DNA of 64,000 nucleotides. Source: Annona cherimola. Lineage: Eukaryota; Streptophyta; Magnoliopsida; Magnoliales; Annonaceae. The position numbers and the translations under genes are program-made. This document shows, one piece after another, positions 33,194 through 44,000 of this stretch (position 1 is the stretch's first letter; each line of letters starts with the position of its first letter). Under the pieces are notes generated by a model. The model worked only from the letters and a program-made list of their open reading frames with translations, was not told the DNA's origin and searched no databases. The stretch spans positions 36,539,676-36,603,675 of the forward strand of contig CM059977.1 in assembly GCA_030490835.1 (NCBI GenBank), in the 5' to 3' direction.

Positions 33194-35470
33194 TGTTCGC
33201 AATCTTATCACAAGTGCAAGGGTCATAGATTGTAGTATATAAATTATCGATCCACAGAGAAGTCAGGACTTAAAGCTTTGTTTGAAATGCTTTCGTATCA
33301 AATTTAGAGAGAATAAAAAAAAATAAAAAAATAAAAAAATAAAAAAATAAAAAAGAGAAAATAGAATTTAGAATTGAAAATTAAAAAGTAGGGATGAGAA
33401 TCCCTAGGGTTTAGGGTTTCGGGTTTCACATGCGTCTTTTGCAGTGGATAGTGGTATAATTATTTAATCCGGATATTATTTGTTAAAGAAGAACAAACTT
33501 TAATTTATCGTAGCACATTTTTTTTAAACCTACATGGCATAACCCTAATATATTCTTAACCACGTATTCTCATAGGATTAAGTCAATTAGGATTCATTAA
33601 GTTCTGTGGCCATTCGTGGATTCCTCAAGGTCATCATGCTTATTCTCATGGTCTTAGATTTACAAGTTTAGTATCTTGATTTTTGTATATTAGAATTCCG
33701 CCTCTCAGTTCCATCACCCAATGTAAGGAATCATTGCCAAAGTTATTAAATTGTAAATTAACAATAATATCCATTATAAACAAATCAAAACCACATACCA
33801 CACTACATTGTACGCATGTTATATCATAAATCCTAGATTTAGGGCTTAGCTGAGTATGCTTAAGTTCAAAATAAAATAAAAATGCAAATCCATCTAAAAT
33901 AAGACAAATAAAAAGAAAAAGAAAAAGAAAAGTCTATTAGTTGGAAGCCCCGATGGTGTGTTGGCTCTCCACGTAACTCGCCGCTCCACCTCTTATCCCA
34001 TGCTCTTTGCCTTCTCTCCACCCTTGCTTTCTCCTTTGATTTTCTGTGTAGAAAATCTGTGTGTATTTTTCTACTCTTCAAATCCTCTTCTTCATCCTGC
34101 CCGTCCTCCCCTTTTATAATCTTGCGTAAAATCTAATTTTTGGGTTGATTGGCGACAACGCATTATATTTATTTGAGGATTGTTATTGAAAAGAAGTGGA
34201 GGTTCCTTTGCGCTGTATTTCAACGTTATTTTCTGTTGGGGCCCACTTCTTGGACAGTGAGGATCAATGCTTCGATGCTTAATAAGCTGCTGGATTGCTG
34301 GTCTTAGGCAATTGGGACTAATTGCGTATGGCTTGTAGCTGCATTGGAGACTTAGATTTTTAATTTTCTGGACGTTGAGTTGCTGCATGGTTTTTACGGT
34401 CCAGATTGACGACGTAAATTACATGGCTTGAGCTGGATGGTCTTGATGAGCGGTGCTGATTTTTCTTGAATAGGACGGGCGGCTATGACTTGCTTTTGAT
34501 GCAGCTTTGATATTTAAAATATGGACGGTGCAGAATTTATCAAAGCTAAAGGCGTTCTGATGAAAGTGGACGACTTAGATGGCTGGATAATTTCTGGTCG
34601 TGTATTTTTGGGGCCCATTACATTAAATGTATGGTTAAGATGCATCTGGTCGGTGAAAGCTACTAAAATTTTAGCTTTGCAATCAGCTGGAATAAATGAA
34701 CGACCAGGATTTTTTTGGACATGATCTGATGGTAAAATCAACGGCTGGAATTTCATATCTTGCTTCAGCCGTTGATTTAAATAGGTAAATGGGTAGATGG
34801 ACACTAGATAATTTCTGTTGATTTGAATGGAATTTAGGGTTTATCAGAAATTTGAACGACTGTTGAATTTTTGCTTGCTTGGATTAAATTGCTAGAATTT
34901 GGACGGTGCAGATCAGATTCAAAACTAGCCGTTGATTCCTGAACAGCTCTTGGTGTGGACAACTTTGCTGCTTTGATCGGTGGCCTACTTAGACGATTTG
35001 GTGGGCCTTGATTAAAATCTGCATGATCGGTGAATTTTGAGACGTGAACTACTTGATGGTTGAATTTAATATGGAAGGTCTGGATAATGGGCCCCATGTC
35101 CAACCTGCATAAAATAAATATTAAAATCATTAATTGATCAGACTAATAGACAGGTGGTCAGTATATTAAGAATTATTTAAAACCCAATAAAAATATCAAG
35201 CACACTTGGTTTTGTGGCAATAAATAAAATATTGTAATTTGAAGCCAAAATATCACAAAAGTTATTTAAATCACTTAAAATTAATATTTAATACCCATTT
35301 GTTGTAAAAACATATTTTAAATGAAATTTCACATTAAACTCAATTAATTACCCACCATATTAGTATAAAATGTCCACAAAATATATTAATATCTACGAAT
35401 TATCAGCGTGAACAGTACACATGAGCAATGCTGCAAATGAACAGTAACCATGTATGGATAGTATCTTTCT
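33194..35470 (-). repeat. LTR-like repeat, copy 3 (probable gypsy LTR)
   Basis: On the minus strand its 3' part (34110 down to 33194) matches copies 1 and 2 and ends GATTGCGAACA. Upstream, to about 35470, is a unit rich in TGGACGGTGCAGATC and GCCGTTGATT words and ending in CTGTTCATG/CTGTTCACG phrases like those at the start of copy 2. It lies directly downstream, in transcription sense, of the minus-strand integrase remnant (35725-37290), as a 3' LTR would. An (A5-7T)n tract occurs at 33308-33352. The left boundary is approximate. Confidence 0.5.
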
Positions 35471-35724
35471 TTAAACTTAATTTTGCTTCAAATGTGAGTC
35501 TTGAATTTGCAATTTACTTCTGCTTTTATCGAGACTTTTTAATTTGACCTTGTTTATACCGAAATTGCACATACTTCTCATGCTTTGTACAATTGCATCA
35601 GTTGATAAGTGTTTATAAAACTAAGCTTAATTAATTAAAATATGATATATTTAGTTAAATTGCATTGTGTCAATTTAGTTAAAATTTACGATCATTATAT
35701 TTTGATGAGAAAATTGCTTTATAG

Positions 35725-37290
35725 AAGACTAAGTTGCATACGATATAGGGTTTACAGCTAACCTTTGCGCTTCCTTATTTAGAATTTTCTCTACAAAACC
35801 TAAAATTTTCTTTTGTGTTTGTACATTATTTATTGAGGATATATCGGACATGTGGTAGTTGGAATGAGATATTTCAACAAGTCTTATTGCCTCTATGCCA
35901 TATATGAATTTAAAGGGTGTATATCCCATTGCTCTTTCAGTAGTTATGTTGTATGCCTAAATCACACTAGGTAAAAATTTCTGCCTAATTTTTGTGCATT
36001 TCTTCTAGCCTTCTTTGAGAATTCTATTAGTTTTTTCTACTTATCCATTACATTGGGGGTATGCAATAGAAGCATATTTATATTAAATGTTGTTACCACT
36101 GCAAAAGTATTTAAAGTTTTGATTATCGAATTTTTTCCATTAAGATTTTAGATCAAGTAGTAACAAGAACAAATTACTTCCGGTATCTAGGATCAATAGT
36201 TCAAGAGAACGGAAAAATTGAGAAAGATATAATACTTAGAATTTAAGCAGATGGAAAAAATGGTGAAGTGCGTCAGGAATTTTATGTGACCGTTGAGTTC
36301 TAATCAAACTAAAAGAAGAATTTTATAAGACTGCGATTAGACCTGTTATGCTTTATGGGGCAGAATGTTGGGCAGTTAAAGAACAACATATACAAAAAAT
36401 GAGCGTAACGAAAATGAGAACGTTAAGATGGATGAGTGGTAAAATAAGAAAGGATAAAATTAGGAATGAAATAATTCGAGAAAATTTAAAAGTGAGACCA
36501 ATTTGTGATAAAACGAGAGAAAATAGATTTAGATGGTTTGATTATATTAAAAGGAGGGTTGAAGTAGCACCGGTTAGGAAAACAGAATCCATTCAAGTAG
36601 AAAGTGGTAGGAGGATAAGAGGAAGACCCAAAAAAATATGGACGGAAGTAATTAAATAAGATTTAAAAATATTACAAATTACAGAAAATTTAGTCTTAAA
36701 TTGCCAAGAACGGAGTAACAGAATCCATGCAGCCAACCCCACTTAGGTGGAAAACGGCTTATGATGATAATGATGATGATGATGATCTATGATAATGGTT
36801 TGGGATAGGCTAATTATTTGTGTAGATGTGATAGTATTGAGGGGTTTTTCCTTTATCCATTTCAAGAAATAATGGATGACTAAAATAATAAATCTAAGGT
36901 TTTTAAGGGCAATTGGAAGAGGGCCTACTAAATCAATACTCTATTGCCGAAATGGCCATGGTTTAAAGATGTGTTGCAATGGGTTTGTAAGGATATGGGA
37001 AAGGGGGGCATATCACTGACATGCATTGCATGCGGATATTATCTTTCGCGTCCTTTTAAATGTTGGACTTGTAGAACCTTACAAGGAGAATAGGGTGTGC
37101 TCCACGCAAATGATTACCATAATAGCCTTGATGCAATTTCTCTAAAATGGCGGGGATGTCCATGGATGAAACACAAAGAAGCAATGGGATATATATTAAC
37201 TTGCAGTAAAGCTCTTCGTCTATTATCGTATAGTGTATTGGCTTTTTCAAATGATAAATGGTGGTCTTCATAATATGCACACTATCAAAA
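35725..37290 (-). pseudogene. Ty3/gypsy integrase remnant split by an RTE LINE
   Basis: On the minus strand, 37280-37056 encodes the zinc-binding N-terminal region (ILEKLHQGYYGNHLRGAHP). Then HIFKPWPFRQ and GPLPIALKNLRFIILVIHYF with LKWIKEKPLNTITSTQ (36980-36830) is the integrase core with its first catalytic region. After an interruption (36785-36143) it resumes with NGK, KYFCSGNNI, IAYPQCNG, VEKTNRILKEG, then AMGYTPFKFIYGIEAI at about 35915-35860. This order is that of a gypsy integrase; numerous stops mark a dead copy. The remainder of pol is not recognisable upstream of 37290. Confidence 0.8.
36143..36785 (+). mobile_element. 5'-truncated RTE LINE inserted in the gypsy integrase
   Basis: The translation (YFRYLGSIVQENGKIEKD; then MLYGAECWAVKEQHIQKMSV, TKMRTLRWMSGKIRKDKIRN, RWFDYIKRRVEVAPVRKTES, GRRIRGRPKKIW) is the C-terminal region of RTE-clade reverse transcriptases. 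The element ends in TTATGATGATAATGATGATG microsatellite, the usual RTE tail instead of poly(A). Excising it rejoins the integrase reading through its catalytic IDNG motif. The 103-codon ORF at 36348-36659 is the best preserved part. Confidence 0.85.
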
Positions 37291-37947
37291 TGTATCCCTC
37301 TTTTCTGGGGGAGCTCTCATTTGGTTTGACTTTTTCAAAAGGCCTTTGTCCTTAATGCCAAATGAAAACTTTTATCTCGTGAGGTAATCAAAGGCGTATA
37401 TTTTTTGTACTTGGGCGACAACGAGTATCCATCTTTACAATCCCTACTTTGAGAATTCTGCTCATCGAAACTCTGGGGTCTTTTCTATTGAACCTTTTGT
37501 TGTCATTAGCTTAAAGGGCTCGTTTCTTCTGTCTAGTATGTTCTTCAACATCCATCCATTTATTAGCAGTCCTTAAGTTTCATGTATAATCTGCTTGGGT
37601 GCAATCCTCTAATAAAAGTGGCTTGGATTAGCTCGGGGATGAGCCCTTAAGGTACATTTGTGGTTGGATTGATCTATGTATTCGGTGCAAAGGCTCGTTT
37701 GCTCTATGTTGAACATGGTAAAGTTCCAAGAGCCTCTTTATGTGGATGACTAGACTTATGAACTATGCTGTAAAATATTGAAAAAAATAATAATAATTTA
37801 AGTTGACTGGTCAAAATCCACGTAGGATACCCTATGTGGCAAGGGTAGAATTTTTGACCAACTAGGCCAAATGAGTAATAATGGGCCGCGACCAATTATT
37901 ATTTAAATATGTCACAGGTTATATTTATATTTTTGAATGTTATTTCA
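37291..37947. other. Probable gypsy-derived DNA, not assignable
   Basis: Lies 5' of the integrase remnant in its transcription sense and so may be decayed pol, but I see no RT or RNase H motif. Open frames such as 37704-37895 (minus) are unsupported. Confidence 0.35.
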
Positions 37948-38078
37948 GCAACCCGTGTAGCTCGGTTGGTGTACAGGGGGTCCAAGTGGTCTTAGAGGTC
38001 TAGAGTTCAAGTAGGAGGTTCCGCAGAAAAATAATTAATTTTTGCACTTTTGCCTCTCCAAGCACATGGGCCCCACCG
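37948..38078 (+). mobile_element. tRNA-derived SINE
   Basis: CAACCCGTGTAGCTCGGTTGG contains a pol III A box (TAGCTCGGTTGG, 37958-37969) and 33 bp downstream GAGTTCAAGT (38003-38012) is the B box. Spacing and content match a tRNA head, yet the arms do not pair as a tRNA and a non-tRNA body follows. The element leads directly into a GATAAG-rich array that may be its tail. Confidence 0.65.
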
Positions 38079-38156
38079 GATAAGATAAGATGTAATAAGA
38101 TAAGATGGAATAAGATAAGATGAGATAAGATAAAATGAGATAAGAAGAGATAAGAT
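38079..38156. repeat. GATAAGATA minisatellite
   Basis: Imperfect repeats of GATAAGATAAGATG (about ten GATAAG words in 78 bp). GATAAG is the I-box/GATA-factor core, but here the origin is probably expansion of a SINE tail. Confidence 0.85.
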
Positions 38157-38159
38157 TTA

Positions 38160-40846
38160 GTTTAATGAAATTTAAGTTTAAAAGAAATTCTATGTCTTAT
38201 TCCCTATCTTAGTTAGGGCAACTTCTATAAATTGAGTTGGGGAGTTGGTGGATGGAGACATCCGTAAGAAAGGTTTGGGAGATAGAATTGTGGAAGGACA
38301 GAAAGCTACGTAAGGAAAGTGAGATTTTAATTGGAAATTGATTTTAGTTCAATAATTATGTTATTTATGTGTTAGAATTATTTTTATATAATTTTTATGT
38401 ATAAAGCATTACATTATATGATTTTTAGGCTCTATTTGATATAATTAAATTTTATAATCCTAAACTTTTAGGATATAAAATTTTGCAGGAAATATGTTGA
38501 ATTTTATGCTTGAAATTATATGTATTGAAACTTTTGAGTTTTACTATGCATTTTATTTTTATATAAATGCATTGATATGCTATATATATTGAAATTATTG
38601 ATTAATGATGTAGGTTAATTATAGTATAATATAATATTAACCTACGTAAAATTAAATTATATAGCCTAAAATCTTGGACGGCCATATTAAAATTCGTCCG
38701 GCAAGAATTTTCTTCAAAAAGGTATTCGTTAGAGGATTGAATTTTTTGGCCTTCTATTTGCAACGAAACGTTGCATTTGACATTTTAATGCATTTAATAA
38801 ATTTGATGTTTTTAATGTCTAGGTATTTTTGGAAATTGACATGTAATTCATTACAACAATAAAGGCTGAGTAAGAGAGGCCTTGATGGGGGGCCACCTGC
38901 GGTAAAGGCCATGATGATGTGGTTTAATATGGGCAATTCATTCTATTTTGTTATGATTTATTCATTTGAACTCCGATTTGAATAATCAAACAGTCCATTT
39001 CTATATTTTTGATGCTTTTGGACTCAATGGAAGGGTTAGATTTTGAATTTGAGGGCTAATTTTTAAGATATTAAATTAAATAATTATTTTATCATTTAAT
39101 TAAGTTTTATTTGACCCATTATCCATTTTCAAATAATTTTCTACTTGCTAGTATGTTGGGACTAACCCATTATTTTTGCAGGTGTACCAAATCCAGTGAG
39201 ACACTAGTGTTTTGGATTTACGTGAAAATTTTCAAGAATAATTATTTCTATTTATTTATTTTAAAGGCATGTATTAAGAGTGATAGACTTGTAATTTTTT
39301 TTATTTGTGCCTTGATGTAATAATGGGAACATGACTAGTGGAAGTGGAATTTTGAAATTTTTATGAAATTATAATAATTAATTTCGCCATAAATGTGTGA
39401 TTGATCTTAGGAAATTGCATTAAATACAAGGTCGGGATCACTTTTCTGGACCGGTATGTTACATATACTAAAAAACTTTTAGACAAAGAATTAAAAGAAG
39501 TGATTGACGCTAGAAGTAAATTGAGAAACTATGCTCTTGCTTTACCTTCTAAGATACTAATAAATGCCTGACGTTTAATTTTGTCCGATAAACCCATCAA
39601 ATTGGCATTTACACGGAGGTGTCAAGATGGTCCTGGGGTCAGATTGTCCATCATATGGTCATATGACAATGAGTATGAATTTTTAAGGAAGATGTTATTG
39701 ATGATTTTTGGAACAAAGGAAAACGTCCAGTAATACCAATGAACTAAGGCAAAGGGGTTTCGGAAGGAATGTTACGAATGGTCCTTGTATATAGATTTGC
39801 ATTTAGGATCTTACATTTGACAGGGCATCGAGAGAGTTGATTGTTTTTGAGATTTCCACTTTCACAATGCAATCATCATCTCCTAAAATTCTTCTTTGGT
39901 ATTTGTGATATTGAGGTCCATTTCTCCGAAACTAGTCCTAATAGAGGGCCCCTGTGCGTTTTGATGCATGTCACCCCTTTGCGTAACATTCTCTAGGTTA
40001 GAAGTAGACTAGTTGTGCTCCATGAATAGAGACGAATGCCAAAAAGTAGTAAGGAAGATGCGTGGGAAAAGAAAGAGCAGGGACAAATCGTTTCCCCACT
40101 GACAACGCCATGTGCAAAGGATCAAAATATCCTCACATGTGTAGTAGATTGGAAGGAGAACCATGAGAGTTTGAATTTGAAAGGAGATAAAGATGTAGTA
40201 ACAGAAGGAGTCCTCTTTTGGATGTCTCAAATGATCCCTTTGAGATAGTTTTTGAGTCCTTTTATAAGACATCTTTGGAGATGTTATGCATGTGCGATTT
40301 TGTTGGTGGTGGAGGTGTTAAACATATCTCATTATATGCGATTTTGTTGGAAGTGGGCCAAATACCCAATCTTTTAGGATAGGTGGCATTTAGAAAGCCA
40401 GTAATTGTAAGAGGTATTAGGGATGAGTGTGGGCACATACAACTATTATACCAAAAACATCTCAATCAAGGTGTTGCATGGGTAATATTTGTTTTAAAAT
40501 GTATATTCTTGAGCAAATTATGAAAAATGATTAAATCTATCCACTGGTGTATTAAAATATAATAATATTTTATAAAATCATATATCCATTTAATAAAAAT
40601 TTTAATCCATATTTAAATTAAATTATTTGATTATATATTGATTTTGCATCTTTTTTAAATGGACGACGTACACATCTACTTTAGATGCGACTTGATTTGC
40701 TACTGAATTCTAGCTACAGTGGGTGATTAGATTTTGATTCTGTTATCAATGTGGGCCCATTTGTAGCAGGCAGCACCGGTTGGCTAGTATTACTGTTGCA
40801 AATATCCCAACATTATAGAATTTTAGAAAGTGTTAAAATACATGGA
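38160..40846. other. Spacer, no gene recognised
   Basis: Moderately AT-rich. The frames at 38674, 39111, 40036 and 40262 are short and carry no recognisable domain. An inverted pair GTAGGTTAATT / ATTAACCTAC sits at about 38610-38645. Nothing else can be supported. Confidence 0.45.
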
Positions 40847-40848
40847 CG

Positions 40849-40905
40849 TGGGCCTTTAAGCCCATAGATGAATGGGCCGAGTGGGCTTAAAACCCATTCC
40901 GGCCC
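40849..40905. promoter_or_regulatory. Cluster of TGGGCY (site II-like) motifs
   Basis: GTGGGCCTTTAAGCCCAT, ATGGGCC and GTGGGCTTAAAACCCA give four or more TGGGCY/RGCCCA words within 57 bp, about 150-200 bp upstream of the PRKRIP1 start codon. Such elements bind TCP-type factors and mark promoters of housekeeping genes. No TATA box is evident. The function is inferred. Confidence 0.45.
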
Positions 40906-41055
40906 CCATTCCTTCTGAATTCTAACACCGCTGTGCGTTCATCCTCTGTTGCGGTGCACTTTGGGATGCAGCGAGAAGAGCTCGACCTTCTGGAGACAAG
41001 TCGAAGAAAGAAATCATAGGCGAATTTGGGAATTAGGGTTTCAGCTTTTTAGGAA

Positions 41056-44000
41056 ATGTCGAGTCGAGCCAATGGCGACAGGGAGAGAGATTTGCAGATC
41101 GTAGTGAAGGCGGCAGCGCCGGAGCCGAAAGAGAAATCGGGAGCTCTCCCTCCGCTGCCGTTGTCGGCAGCCGCGGCGGCGTCGAACGCGCTGGTGGAGT
41201 TCAAGAAAGGATCGGGTCTGAAGGAGGAGGAAGAGGACCTGGAGGTGAAGCTGCGGAGGATCATCGATCACGTCCCCGTCCGCGTTAGTAACACTTCGGG
41301 CAGCTCTGCCGGCTCCGGTTCTGGCGATTTCCACCAGGTTCGTTTCTCTTTCTTGATTTCTTCTCTGCGAAAGTCTTAACTCAAGAGCTTATATGTAAAA
41401 TATGCGGATTGTGAATTTGTTGGGAAGTGTTAGTTTGAGTATTGAACAGAGAATTGTCTCTACAGCCTGATGTCCCCAGGGTGCTTGTATGCAGGAAGCC
41501 CTAGGCTGCTCATTGCAACCTCCTGAGTAAATAGTGTTTTCTATTTTTGTCCTTTACTTCTCGCTAGAAAGGTTTTCTAATTCGCGCAAAACAACAAATA
41601 TTTTGCTTGCACGTTGTAAGTTAAGAACTGAGATGAATGATGTTTGGATTGGAAGCTTGTAGCGGAGCTGTGATGACCTATGATTTGTTGAGCATTTGCT
41701 ATTTTGGGTAATGACGAGGGAATTACCTCTGTCATGAGCTTGGGAGCCTGATGTGGATGAGGTGCTTGTAGGCAGAAAATGCTAAGCAGTACATTGGAGC
41801 CTCCTAACTGCAATATAAAACGAGATCAGTCTTGGTGGTCAACTGGTCATGCTCTGAATGTGTGGTGCTGAGAATATCATGATGCTAAACTCCCATTCCA
41901 CATCGTTAAAACAGTTTGCTAATTTAAACAATATAACAAACATGTTACTTTCTGTGGGAAAATGAAAATGGATTACACATAAGTACAATCTGCTAGAATT
42001 CCAGGGAAAAATCTCTCTTTCACATACTCGAGAGATAAGTCCTCTACTGTTTAGATTACATTTTTGGAACCTGGAGATACTTGAGCAAAGTGTTAGCAAT
42101 GTTCCTATAGGTGCACATAATGGAAAAATATTCATATGACTACGAGTTTTGTCCAACACTCTGATATAGACATGTGAAGTGACTATGACGGTTCAGTAAT
42201 AATGTGAGACTATTCCCTGGCCATATCTCAAACCACCAGGATCATTTTCTATTGTACCCTGGAGATGTCAGACTTGCATACGAGTTTCTCTGTCTGAATG
42301 ATCTTGGTAATTTATCACTATATTCTTTCATTTTAAAGCTTGTCTCCCATATCCAAGTTTTTTCTTTTAAGAGAATCATGGAACAAGCTGGGTTTCAAGA
42401 GGTTCCAGATTAATACACTTTTTTGAGTTGTTTATGATTTTTAAAGTATCCAGTAGCATCATGCTTGAATTAACTTGTTAATGGTTGAAATGTACTGTTG
42501 TCAAGTGATTACTTTCATTGCCTATGGGAGATCTCATTTTCTGATCTTTCTACTTTAAGTCATAAAAATGACCAGGTACTTACAATGGGAGGTAACTGGA
42601 GAGATGAATTAGCACTGAACATCATGGCATGCATTTTCAACTGCCCTTTTGATTCTTGAATCTTGTCCCCTTCACCGATTTATTTTACTCCCAAGTTCAT
42701 TATAATGTGACCTGTGATTTTCTTGTTGCTGACAAAATTCGTAGAACTTGAGGTACTAATACAGATTAACTCATTAATATTACGGCAAAATATCTCCAAA
42801 TTAGAATAATCATATGGTAATCTTTACTCTTTTGGTATCTTTCTCCTACAATGCTATTGTTGGTTTATCTAATTATGAGATGATAAGCCTCAAATGCTGC
42901 CTCAGCATATTATTTTTGCTGTAAACTTTTGTCGCTTAATATGCTTCAAGCCATTCAAATCATAGATGGTTCGTGCTGTGTGCCAGGCTATACCAACATG
43001 TATCGCCACTTTTCTTTCATTGGCAATGATAGCATTTTGATTCCAAAGGTTGGTATGGCAAAGCATAAATCCAAGGAAGATTATTAAAATTAAAATGAAT
43101 CTGCAAGTGCAAGAATAAGAACGCACAGAATTCAATAAACACAACAAGAAATATAGTGGTCTAAACCAAACTCAGCTTCTACCCTACTCGAAGGTATTCT
43201 AATCTTGGGTTTTGCTATCGAAAAATAGAACTATCATGCTTTTTGTTTTTCTGATATCACTAAGGGTAAGAACTCATGCACCAGCCAATTTCTTTGGGCT
43301 TACTCAGAACTAGGGGTGTTAACGGATCGGGTTGAACGGGTTGGAACTTAATCCTAAACCTAACCCATTTAATATATCTCGACCCTAATCCGTTTATCAA
43401 CCCATTTAAAAAACTTCAACCCTAACCCACTTACAACCCATTTAATAAACGGGTTAACGGGTTGTTTACGGGTTGTGTTTATTACTAATTTTCATGCTAA
43501 AAATCTTTAATAAAGTCTGTAAATTTAAATAAATTAAATAATTCGAAGCTAACATACCTGAATTTAATTTATTTTGGCTTGAAAACATCAACTCCAATAT
43601 CAAGTTATCTCTTTAATACCAATTCCTGTTATAAATATTACATATATATTATAAAATATTATATTAAATGAGTTATACGGGTTGAATGGGTTAAATAAAC
43701 GGGTTGGACGGGTTGACGGGTTGCGAAGCCTCAATCCTAATCCGTTTATTTAATTAAATGGTCGAACAGGTTGGCGGATCATAACCCATTTATTCAAAAA
43801 TCCCAACCCAAACTCATTTATTAACGGGTTGAACGAGCGGGTTAACGGGTTGACCATGACCATTAACACCCCTACTCAGAACTCATATAATACACTTGCT
43901 CCAAGGATAACCCTCCATTGCTAGGAGAGAGACCAAAAACCAAAAAGGAAATAAAGTTTGGAAGAGAAAGCTTTTCGGTGGGATGATTTTGTATGAATCG

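Noticed and set aside
37956..38012. Possible tRNA gene
   Set aside because: A and B boxes are present, but the acceptor and anticodon arms do not pair; best read as a SINE head.
41056..41379. Single-exon 107-residue gene
   Set aside because: The frame runs through a consensus donor; joining to 46194 completes the PRKRIP1 signature, so the extension is intron.
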